Source of the DNA: Cymbomonas tetramitiformis
Taxonomy: Eukaryota; Chlorophyta; Pyramimonadophyceae; Pyramimonadales; Pyramimonadaceae
Direction: 5' to 3'
DNA: 64,000 nt
Assembly (NCBI GenBank): GCA_001247695.2
Contig: LGRX02029050.1
Coordinates: 17,043-81,042, forward strand
Below, piece by piece: positions 21,442-32,900 of the stretch. Position 1 is the stretch's first letter. Every line of letters begins with the position of its first letter. Below the pieces are notes generated by a model that saw only the letters and a list, made by a program, of their open reading frames with translations, searched no databases and was not told the DNA's origin. A program made the translations under genes and the position numbers.

Positions 21442-23086
21442 ATGCGACAGAAACGTACATGTGTACGGCAGTCAAATCCCGTACTTAGCAGCGAAGATGA
21501 AGACGCTGATGTGGAAGAAACTCACCTGGATGCATACATTAGCGACGATGAGGACGCTGATGATTCTGATTTCGACATTATTCCACGACCTGCACGAACA
21601 ACAGCAGCGCGGAAGTCAGCACAGCGTAATTAACACTGGAACTACTTCTACCCGCAGCAAAGCCAAGCGTGCACCCAAAACAAAGCAACCAGCTGCAGAT
21701 TGTTATCACGAGTTCAGTATCACGTTTTCGAAACTGGGTGCAGATTTACCTGAGGACGGGTTCCACAAGGGAGCTGATTATCTGGAGGGGGTCTTGGACT
21801 ACATGCCGCGTGTCTACGAGCAAGGGGATGAAGAAGGCCACTGGCACGCGCAGTGTACTGGCGGCGGCACGAAGATCAAGAAGGCCGCCATTCACGCTGC
21901 CCTGAAGTCTACACTCGGATCGGAATGTGTCAACCGTCAGTCGAACTGGAAGCTGGTCGTCAAATATCTTACATACAAAAATAAGGTACACACACACACA
22001 CACGTTTCGGGATGATCGGCTACTGCCATAAGAATGTACAGAGACTGGAGGACGCCATCATCCGGAACAAGATCGTCAGCGAAGCAGACATTAAGGCTGG
22101 GCTGGACACGTGCCTTCTTTACGGTTCTTCTCAACTGAAAGGCAGGATAGAGTTGACGAAGTACAATTTTTTCGCGAAGGCAGATCTTTTTCGACGTTTC
22201 CGCATGAAGAGGAAGTTCGCGAGCTTTAAGTCTACTTTGAAACGCATGGTACGGTCTGGCAAGTACGTGCTCTGTACCGACTTCATCACTGACGGGCGTG
22301 GACTGTCGGAGGAGCGCTATGAGAGTCTGTGGAAGATGATTATCATGCCCGCGTTAACTGTGAACATGGACATCACCAACGTCCTGTTCCCTAGTTCGAC
22401 CTCCTACTTCGATCGACCCAGGTATAAATTCTAGAGCCATATCACGAATTTTGAATTTCACATCTTGAGTTTCGCATCTGTATCGTTGGATTTTTAACAT
22501 TGTTGAATCTGACTGTCTGTGCAGGAATTTTAATAACCGGATTGTGAACTCGGACACTCAGATCAGGCAAATGCCACATGATGAATCTGACGTGTCTGCC
22601 ACTGAAGAAGAGCAGACTAGGCGGGTTTACGAGGCACGACAGAATGTTCCTAAATATTATTCTGACACGCAGGCAGAGGTGATGGCAGAGCGTGGGAGAG
22701 TTTCTCTGGCAGATGACGCTGGACCGAGTGGCACAGCGAATGTTAGTGACACTGCTGAGTTGGCAACTGAAGAAGTGCCGACACGCGCCCCTTATCAGTA
22801 TAATCTCTGTGCGGGATTCGGGGTTGAGGACATTCTGTCTTCTATCACCATGACCACACCTGTCATGAATGTTACTCCACCGAGACAGCAGGCGCAGCAG
22901 GCAGAATATGTTGTTCCTGGTGCCGAGGCACAAGCCCGTGCTGCCACGACCGAGGCTCAGGCTGTCGCGCCAGAAACTGTAGTGCCTGCAGTGAACTCTG
23001 TTAGCACTTCTCTTTTAAAAGCAGCTCCAGAAGAGTTAGCAAACATTGTTTCCGCCATGCTTCGCTCAAAAGGTGTAAAGCTTTAA
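21442..23086 (+). pseudogene. HUH/Rep-type endonuclease, Replitron- or CRESS-like, frameshifted
   Basis: Likely a single-strand nickase that starts rolling-circle or peel-and-paste movement. Three Rep-type motifs appear in order: a beta-strand FSITFSKLG (21713-21739), the two-histidine HWHAQ (21839-21853), and MIGYCHK with the single tyrosine and lysine (22012-22032). The N-terminus is acidic (SSEDEDADVEETHLDAY) in another frame; a 43-bp intron at 21615-21657 or a frameshift would join it. Between HUH and Tyr motifs the frame breaks inside an (AC)8 run at 21988-22003. A clear intron at 22422-22524 (CCCAG|GTATAA...GTGCAG|G) joins the next exon in phase. The C-terminus is Ala/Glu/Val-rich and no helicase P-loop is present. 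Motif order fits Rep; assignment to Replitrons is from memory of that group. Confidence 0.62.
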
Positions 23087-23460
23087 GTATTTTATTTTTG
23101 TAATGAATTTTAGTTTCGGAGATGTTTAACAGAAGGCTTTTGTAGACGTGTCATGGCGAATTTTCTAATTTGATGCGATTTTCGTAATTTTCATAGTTTG
23201 TTATCAAGTCATTTGAATAGTTTGCCATATGTACATCAATATACAATGTACATTCACTATACTCTGGAGGGAAACCACCATATAGTCGCGGGAAACAGCC
23301 ACAATATAGTGGAGGGAAGCCACTGTTAGAGTCTGAAATGACCAAAATGGCAGACTGTGATACCGTATAACATGTCATCGGTCATATCCTCAGCCTCGCG
23401 CTCACCCCATATAGTGGCTTCCCTCCACAATATTGTGAAACCCACTAGGTTTTGTACCAC
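23087..23460. repeat. 3' flank of the Rep-like gene with palindromic modules
   Basis: Two clusters of CCACAATATAGTGGAGGGAAGCCAC-like hairpin units (23260-23330 and 23408-23440) and the inverted CACTAGGTTTTGTAC word. These could be subterminal hairpins of the element. Confidence 0.5.
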
Positions 23461-23979
23461 TAGCTAGTGCACTTTCTCCCGAAGCGAATGGTATCTTGCC
23501 GCGGCCCCGCCCTGTTCCTGAATACTACTTCTCACTCCACTGGGATGATAATGGGCTGGCTTTTGTCGGCGGATCTCATGCCGATCGGTGTGTGATGGGT
23601 CCCCATGTTAGTCTTTCCTGCTCGCTTCACAAGGCTTGGTATCGGGTGGTGAGAGTGCTAAGGATCCCGTAGGTACAGATCTGCCACTCAAGGCGCATAG
23701 TATCGCTCTCGGAGGGCAGTCCTCTTTGGGCGGAAGCAATATCCATGCAATACACCAAAAAGGAAAACAATGTCGATTTGAGAATCGGCATGCTTGGAAG
23801 ATGTTTTCATCTACGGCTAGAGTAGATCTAGAGTTTTGGCTTTCGAAGCCAGCTACAATTAAGATTAGTTATTGCTAGGGTGCATTTGTTGAACTATTTA
23901 CTTGAGGCAACGCTGATAACACATCTTCCATGTGGGGCTCTCATTTTCCGACTACTTCTCAACAGCGAACGACTCGGTG
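23461..23979. other. Intergenic, nothing recognised
   Basis: No exon, repeat or RNA supported. It lies beyond the 3' end of the large minus-strand gene. Confidence 0.35.
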
Positions 23980-26900
23980 CTATTTGCATAGATCTGTGTC
24001 TCCCCTCAACCCAACGCTTCCCCAATTTAGTGCCAATGGCAAATAAATGCATAGTTGATGTACATTTACAGTGCCATGCATGCCCAGCCGGGTCCATAAC
24101 ACATCTTCATTCCATGAGCAATGCTCGCTGCCAGGCTACATAACGAAGATGTATATTCCAAAATAATCGAATATAGTCGAAATCACAGATGAGTGATAAG
24201 CATGTGGGATGGCAAACGTGTGTGATCTCATACCTGCTTGCAGATGCTAAAGCCCCACGCATCTCGTTAAGCTGTAATTCAGCTTCTAATTCGGGTTCCA
24301 TAAGGGATGACAAAGGCTGAGGGAAAGGATGTCTTTCCCCATCATAGGAGGCTGTGGTGGTTGCGGTGGTAGAGAGTGAGGTGGCGCCTCCCCGGCCAGC
24401 ATGTGTCACAGTTGCAACGAAGCCCTTCTCGACCGCGAGCATGAGATCCTTCTGCACGAGCACCCAACGAGACAGCACAGGAAGGTGCCTGCAGGTCAAA
24501 GCTGTTCAACAGCAACATGCGGGTGGAGGTGCGTTTGAGGAATTGGCCACTGTGCTCGTGTATCAGATTTGAATGCTCGTGCAAGAGTCTCAGGGCCAAG
24601 GCAACAGTAAACGGTGTACCCTCGTGTCACGCCAGTTTTACGGACAGGTCGTAGTGATGGTGTGGCAAGAAGCAGAAGCGGGGTGCGCGCCCTCTGGTGA
24701 GGTGATAGGGAGTGGCACCGTTGTGCGACGGGAGCGTGATGTCGCTGCCCCGGAGTTGTGGAGTGAGAAGGGGTTGGTGCGCCGCTTCTCATTGGCCGAG
24801 CGTGCCGTCTGCGAGCCATCCTCGTCCCTGGGCGAGATCCTCCCGGACACCCCCTCCAACCAACCTCTCACTGGCGCCGCAGCCGCCGAACGCAGACCGC
24901 CCTACAAAGGCTCCATTCTTGCACCATGGTTGCCAGGTGGCAGCCTGGCAGGCCCCTTTGTACCTGCTGGTCGCTGGCTTGTGGGGCTTGAACTTGGACT
25001 TCTTAAACGTCTGGTGCTTTCTGGAGTAGAAAGCGCCAGCCTCCGATTTCACCTGCAGCCGGTATGCACCGTACCTCAGAGCTTGCTCGTCCGTGGATCC
25101 ACCCGGACGCGACTGCAATCTCAAGCGCTGCGCTGTTCTCAGTCTTTCACCTCGATGATGGAATCAGGGTGAAGTAGCGAGCAGCGGAGCTTCAGTCATC
25201 TTGGCGAGCGTGAACCAATCAAAGCCGCAGCCAAGGCGGCAGGGAGAGCGCCCTTGCCTTAGTGACCTCGAGCAGCCTTGTATCGATCTCCTCGTCATCT
25301 GAATCCCCCTGCGTGACCCCGCATTCACCTTTCAACTGTTATCTCAACGTTCATGGATGCAAAGATGAACGGTGGTAGAGGAGAGTTGGCGCAGGAATGG
25401 TGCAAATAGCAACAAGTCTAGGAGGGCGCTCAGGGGTCCTCCAAACACTAAGAGGCCCCAGGCCTGAGGGAGTGACGTCTCAGTGAACTTGCTGGACTTG
25501 GCCGCCCGATGCAAGCTACGCTAGGCAGCATGAGAAACCCCGAGGGTGAGGTATGACACGAGGGGGAGGTATAACACGAGGGGGAGGTATAACACGAGGG
25601 GGAGGTATGACACGAGCGGCAGCGCCATACAGCTGCAGGTGCAAAGAGTCCGTGATGCAACTTGAATGCCGTCAGCTGCAGGGAATATACTCCCTCGTAG
25701 CGCGGCAGACGAGGGGGCTATATGCATTGTGCCAGAGGGTGTACTAGCAGCATGTAAGGGGAGCTACGATCAGCGTGTGAGCTATGCGAAGCGTGTGAGG
25801 GAGGCTATGTTCTGTGGGGAGGTGTCGGACCTGCATGTCGGTATCCACAGTTGTCTCGTAGAAGGCCCTCTCGTGGGACTCGGCGACCGACCCCAGTGGG
25901 TCGTCAGGGAGGTTCACTTTTGCCCCCACGTGGAGGAGGGGCAGATCCTGCACGGGCGGTATGTCCCGCGTCGCCGCTCAGCTGTCCAGTAGCAAACGAC
26001 CGATTTCATCCGACGTGGCAAGCCGTCCCGCAATAAGCAATAAGCAACAACTCCGACGAAATATCACCCCCACTCCAACGAAATATCACCCCACACTCCA
26101 ACGAAATATCACCCCCACTCCAACGAAATATCACCCCACTCCAACGAAATATCACCCCCACTCCAGCGAGAATATCACCCCCACTCCAACGAAATATCAC
26201 CCCCACTCCAACGAAATATCACCCCACTCCAACGGAATATCACCCCACTCCAACGAAATATCACCCACACTCCAACGAATCGCCCCCACCCAACGAAATA
26301 TCACCCCCACTCCAACGAAATATCAACCCCGCCTCCAACGAAATATCACCCCCACTCCAACGAAATATCACCCCCACTCCAAAAAAATATCAACCCCACC
26401 AGAGCGCGCCAACACCAACTGGCACACATCACGCACAGGTCCCCTGGAACGCATATCAACCTCAACAGGAAACACATCACCCCCATGGGGACCCCGGGCC
26501 CCCGACCGAGAACAAACCACCGACACAAGGACACCTCCACCCCGGCCAAGACCATTCAACCCTGCCGGGACACACACTGTACAGTCCCAGGGGATGTGGA
26601 TCAAGCTCAACGGAGCGTATACTGCACTAACCCCCACCGGCATGCATACCATCCCAACCCGGAATGCACACCGCCCTTCATGCAATGTGCGGCAGCCCCA
26701 GCCAGGAAGCACCGCATCTGATCCCCTCAGGCCACGCTCCTGTACGTGCGGCCCACCCGCCTATCCAACCTCCGATGCTGTCTCCCTCCACCTCGCCCCT
26801 TCCTGAAACCCAATGGCCCCCATCTCCCGCCCCCTTCTACCACAGCCCAGAGGGGCCCGGGGCGACCTTCTTCTGGGGCATAGGGCTGTTGTTGTGCAGC

Positions 26901-29900
26901 AGCAGCCTTCCCTGCGCGACCGTCAGCGGCGTATCGAGCCTCTTGGCAATGCCTGCAACCTCTGCCTCACGGCTCCACGGCCCGTCGATGTCAGCCAAGT
27001 CACCGAACCGTAGCGTCAGCGCTTCAAGCTATAGGCTGCGCCGTGCGCACAGAGCGGCGCAGGGGAACTGTCGGAGGGCGCCGGGCCACTTCCCTGCCTT
27101 GGAGTGCGCCGCGCGCGAACCAGCACAGTCGCCAAAAGGGTGCATCCCGGCACCGGCATGGCGGCTCCGTAATGCCCTGTGCGGCGTCGGGCGGCCCGAG
27201 CAGGCGCCAGGTGGCAGCGGGCACGAGGGAGGGCACATAGGGCGCACCTGTGTCGAGGGCCGGGGGATTTCGAGGAGTCGTAGCGAAGGCCGCGCTGGGC
27301 TCCCCGTCCAGCGGGTGACAGCGCACAGTGAGCCATTGGCACATGGTGTCGCGTGGTGGGCTCGGCACAACGCCATTGTCCTGGCCCGCCGTCCCCGCTC
27401 GCCTGAGGCGACTGCCCGACACCACTGTTCACCTGCTAGGATAGGCAAAGGGGAAGACGTCAAGGGGGTGGCGTGCGGGCGCCTCACCGAGTGCGGGTGG
27501 TAAATATTGGCACTCTTGAGCTGTGATAGCCTCACTAACGTCTTCGAGTTCTTGATCTCTTCTATTCGCGTCCTGGATGCCTCGGCGCCCTCCCCACCAT
27601 TCCTCCCGCCAATCGGCTCGCAGCATTCTGAGCAGCGCAAGAAGGCTGATGCGAGAATAAACCTTCACGTTCCGGGCGCTCGTGGTACAGCGCCACCCAG
27701 AATGGCGCGTGAGGGGGTATCAAGATCTTTTGGAGAAGGGGGCATGTCAAAGGCAAATGTGACCGTGAAGGGCCTGGATCGCAAATGTGACCATGAAGGG
27801 CCTGGATCGCAAATGTGACCATGAAGGGCCTGGATCGCAAATGTGACCGTGGAAGGCCTGGATGGCAAGCGGCGCGCAGGCGTGGCTGCAAAAGACTGAC
27901 TGGCAGACCAACTCCCAACGGCAACGGACCCAACACGACTGCTTCACATGAGATCGAATCAATGCTGCTGCAATGCCACGTCAGCCTCACATGTTTGGGT
28001 CGGGAGAGGGAGGGAAGTGGAGGTGGGGGTATCTGAGGGGAGTGGGGAGGGGGGCGGATAACGGCGCAGGGGACTTCGAGGTGGACTCAAAGCTGTCGCG
28101 GGCAAGGGCCATGCACATCAGATGCTCCTGCTTCACCGCCACGTCATCGGACACAATCCGGGAAAACACGAGCAGCTCCTCATCCTGCGGCGAGACATCC
28201 CCCCGAGCTCATCGGGTGCACGCTCCCGCCGCTCACCTTCCGCGGGGCCGAACAAGCTCCCTTCTTGCCCAGCATCGCCGGACGCACAATGCCGGTGCTC
28301 GAATCGCCAAATCCGGTCGGCCGCGCCGCTCGTACGCAAACTCTGTGGATGTGGCGCGGCTGGTGCACAGATTTGCCTGATTTGGTCCTGCTCGCGCTGC
28401 GTCACCTGTTGTGTGCACGCTCATGGAGGCACTTGATTCGAGAGGGGTGACTAATGCGGAGGAGCTGTGGGGCACGGGTACTGGGGTGAGAGATAGAGAG
28501 CGAGGGCGGGATCGAGGGAACTGCAACCGTGAAGAAATGCACGAAGTTGTCCCCGTTGATCACCATGAACCGACATTCATGCTCCGTGTACACCGTGAAC
28601 GGCTGAAGCGGCCCTCCGCCCACCACCCCCCCCCGGCAAGCCCCTTGAAGGGCCGCATGCAGGGCCATGGCAGAAATCAATGGTGCTGCAGCTGGGCGCA
28701 GAGGTGAATTGCTGAAGTGCGACGCGCGCGGCAGCAGCCTGAACCCTGCTTTGAACCACCCTATGCCCACCTGCTGAAGATGCAATTTCTGTTTTTTCTT
28801 TCTGTGATCTAAATCGGTGATCCATGATCCAACGGCCGAGGCGTCTCTGTCACTTAGGTGAGTTGAGTATTCCATTGCGCAATCCACGATCCGACGGCCG
28901 AGGCGCCTCTGTCACTTAGGAGAGTTGAGTATTCCAGTGCGCAATCCACGTCAGCTGACGGCCTCGCTATCGGTCTGCGGGCAGATCACAAGGAAGCACC
29001 GTGGTAACACATGTAATCTGGGGGCCTCTGGAGCGCTCTGTCCGCGGGCCGATGTACACTTGCCAGTTGCCCAGAACCGTATAATACTGATAGCGAGGCC
29101 GCCAGCTGACGTGGATTGCGTGCTGGAATACGCAACTCACCTAAGTGACAGAGGCGCCTCGGCCGTCGGATCGTGGATTGCGCAATGGAATACTCAACTC
29201 ACCTAAGTGACAGAGGCGCCTCGGCCGTTGGATCGTGGATTGCGCAATGGAATACTCAACTCTGCGTGCAGCGGCGCGAGTTCAGGTGCCTGGGAGAACT
29301 GCCATTCATCGTGCCCGGCAACCGGCCCTGCCTAACCACTGTACATGACTTTCTCCCCGGCGGAACGGCATTTCTCCCGGCCAAACCGACGTGGACTGCG
29401 TGCACCGGAAAATTGGGCATACGCTAATGTCAACTGCGCGAAAAACTAGTCGCGCAGAATTCAGCCTCCCCCGCTCTAGCTGGGCAAGTTCGGGCCCCAT
29501 TGGTCTGTGGGCAACCACTGACCTCGGATGTGCCGTTCACCGTGGCGTGCGCTCCAATGCACTCCCCTTTTCCCACGGCAATCACCTCGATGGCGCTCGC
29601 GCTGTCACGGCCAGGGTGAAAGTGACGGTGGGCTTGGAAGCTCTCCTCGTCCTGGTATGTGCGCCACCCGGGGGCGAGGGTTACGGGAAGCGCGGCAGAA
29701 CGGGCAAGAATGTCGGCGAGGGTAGCGCATAAGAGTGGGGCACAGAACTCCAGGGTGAGGGCGAGGGGTGCCACCGAAGGAAAGGAGCGGGGATAGAGGG
29801 GAGACACAAACGGTGCCCGGCGGCGAGACAGATGCGGCCAGCGCTGGGTCGGCCAAGGGGAGGACACAGGCGCGCAGGCCCCGCCCGTTCCCGCACCTCC

Positions 29901-32900
29901 TTGTCATTGGCAGCTGCGGGGTTTCGGGGAGGCAGTGGCTGGAGCTTGGACTTCGGACGCATCTCCGCAGCCGAAGCGAAGTGGCTGTCGGTTTTCTGAG
30001 TACCCGTGCGGTCATTATTTGCCACCTGGCGCGAGCAAGGCACCCGTGCCCGATCCCTGGGTCAGCCATGCATCCCACCGGCGACCCTCTGTGTGGACGC
30101 AACTGAAATTGCACCCGTGCCGTGGCAGTAGGCCCCCCCTCCCGCCTACGCATACCGGCATGGGAGGCGCGAGAGCCTTGAGGGTCGGTGGTGCCCAGGC
30201 ATCACAGGGGAGGGAGAGCAAAGGAATCCAAGAAGACTCGCGGATGCTTCATGCGGCCTTTTGATTGGTGCACGTGTCCATCTGCGGAATGCAAGCAGCA
30301 GTATGCACACCGGTGATGCCCCCCCCCCTGGGGGTCGCTCCCCTGGCACGACTGCACTCGGCGAAGGGGCGTCTCGAGAGGCGGGGGTGGACTATGTAGA
30401 GGGCGGTAGCAAGGTCCTGATGCCCGCACCTTATGCAGCTTGATGTGGTTCCGCATCAATTCCTGCAGGTAGCCGAGCATCTTGTTCCTGCAACCGGAGC
30501 GCCCCGTTTCGCTGAGACTCGACGAATGGCATCCGCCCCTTGCACTCGTCGGCGCCAACGCCTCAGATCATGCCACGTCACCATTTCGCAATAGGTCTGG
30601 AAGCGCGATGCCCCGCCCCTCCTGCTGCTCCTACCGGCGCAGCAGGGGGCATCGGGAGGAACACAAGGTAACGCACCGCTCCATCCCCCGCCGCGGCGAC
30701 TTCACATCTTGCAACTTGCGGTGACTCTTCATGTTCTCTGCTTTCCGCCCCGCCTCCCACCCGCGCAACCCCCGTTAGCCCCTTCGTGGCCCCCCCAAAG
30801 CACATTCGACTCCTGATGCAGCCTATGCCCTTACACCCCCGCGCTCCCCACCAATCTCAAGATGATATGCTGATGGACCAAACTGTCCGGAAAAAGGAGA
30901 AGAGCACAGAGCACCCGCAGAGCGCCTGGAGGATGGGGGGTGGGCGGCGGAGGGGCACACAACATGATAGGTTTCATGGGCTTTTTGGTTTTGTTGCCCT
31001 CCCCCCCCACCACGGAGGGTCGCACCTGCTATGCGCTTCATGGGGCCCATCATGCCCTTGGGGTCCATCGCCTCCTTCTGCACAGCGTGGAGCCCCCCCT
31101 CTGCCTGAGCCCCTGGTGCCCGACTCGCACCGATATCATCTTTGCCAGATGAGATCAGCGGTCACACCATGCCATGGCAATGCCACGTCCGTCAGAGAAT
31201 CCCCACGCGGGATAGAGGTAGAAGCAGCCACACCTTGGCCATCAGGGTGTTGAAATGAACCTCTTGGATCTGCGGCCCCGACCCCCCCCTGGCTACTCCG
31301 CTCAGCAGGAATGGGTCCACGCGCGTGACGAAGCAAGTCGCAAGGACAAAAAGGTCCGAAAGGAGACGGGCGCTACCGGCGTCCTCGCCTGACGGCGCCA
31401 GGCCCCCCCCCTCAGATCCAGGCGCGCTGCCTCGCGAAGTATCGGGGACAGAAATTGAAATTGAAACTGAAACGGCAGCGCCGGACATCGGACGGGGGAA
31501 GCGAAAATGCTAGACACCTGACATGTCTCGCGGAGTGAGGGCTGAAAGGGGGAGCGACGCACCGCCTGTTGCTCCTGCCACCCATTGGTGATCGCCTCGA
31601 GAGCAGACTCCTTGGTGCACAGCTGGCGGCACTCGCCCTGCGCCGCGATGACCGCGCGGACTGAGCCTGAGTTCACGAACCAGCCGTCTGCGGCTCTACA
31701 CAACCAGGTCCAGTGCGGCATGCATCTTGAGCCGTCCACGGCGCATCCAACAGGCCACAGAAGCCAGCCCAGGCTCGTAATACAACCGTCTGTGTATGCG
31801 ATTCCGCCTGCCGCCGCCGCTCCATGGAGCCAGGCCGAGAGGGGCGAAGGGGGTACGGTGGGTAGCGCAGCCTGGGAAGAATGGGGTAGAGGAGACGATG
31901 CATCAAGAGGAGAGATGTGCAACGGGGCGCTGTGGGCAGGGTGGGGACTCCCGTACCTCGCAGAGGAGGTACACGTTGGAGGGGGGGTCGCGCTCAGCAA
32001 CGACCACAAGGTGGCGCATGAAGCTCTTCTCGTGCATGAGGTAGGTGATCTTGACCAGCACGGAGGACGGCCAGGACCGCACCACGGAGAGCCCCTTTAG
32101 CAGCGCGAGCTTCTCCTTGAGCAGATCATGGTGGAAGCGCTTCATCACATCGTCGTAGTCGGACTTGTTGATCACCACAAAATCGGTCGTCTCCTGAGGT
32201 CTCCGAAGCCCCCCACCGCCCTCCCCGCCAGTCCACCGCCGTCGATGTGTTTCAGATGGCATCATGCGGCGCAGGTGGCCACAGCGACTCGGGGCCCGCA
32301 TAGCGCCGTCAGCATCGAACAGGTGCAGCTCCAGGTCGTATCTCAAACGCACTGCATAAATGAATGAATACTTCGTAAATAAATAAAGGCAACCCTTCCG
32401 GGTTGTGTGGCATTCTCCGGGGGGGAGCATTGTCCCCTTGAATGCACTACAACCAGGGATCCGGAAGCGCACATAGCATATGGCAGTGCCCGATCTCAAC
32501 GTTCCGTCCTGCTCCAACGCCAGCTCCCCAAACGCCTGCCCGCTCTGTGTACTCGCCGCAACCCTTCCCGCCCCCGAGCCCGTGTGAGTGACCACACGGC
32601 TGCCCCTCCCTATGAGCAAAGCAAGCGTGGGCGACGCTGCATACATACATTTCCCTCCAAGGGAGGGAAGAAGGGAGTGCTGCTGGTCAGTCGCCAACAA
32701 CCAGCGCTCCCGCAGACCCTTAAGAGCCCCGGCGGAAGCCCCCCTCCCCAGCCCCTGCCATCGCCGAGCTCTGCCTGCACCTCCTTGCACAGGCAGGTGC
32801 GGCGTCTCGGAACCTAGGAATCGGAGCTCGGGGTTGGGGAGCTGGGAGCTGGCGCACGCTTTGGTTTGCATCCCCACACACCAATCAGATGCGAGCTTAC

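Larger units (their letters stand above)
16252..23457 (+). mobile_element. Possible larger element bounded by an inverted repeat
   Basis: A 15-bp word, GTACAAAACCTAGTG at 16252-16266, recurs inverted at 23443-23457. A second diverged arm (AAACCTAGTGGG-TTC-CAATA-TGTGG) follows on both sides, at about 16279-16308 and in the reverse complement of 23415-23453. Between them lie the Rep-like gene, palindromic modules and several nested small elements. The ends could belong to the Rep-carrying element or to two related insertions facing each other. No target duplication was found. Confidence 0.35.

Noticed and set aside
25961..27503. Plus-strand frames of about 280 codons
   Set aside because: The first is a 21-bp minisatellite. 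The second overlaps supported minus-strand exons (26867-27028, 27488-27572) and has no motif.
32230..32360. Minus-strand segment reading RLRYDLELHLFDADG as a cNBD exon
   Set aside because: Its phase does not fit either neighbour. Joining 32473-32544 directly to 31957-32193 is in phase and gives the exact family spacing.
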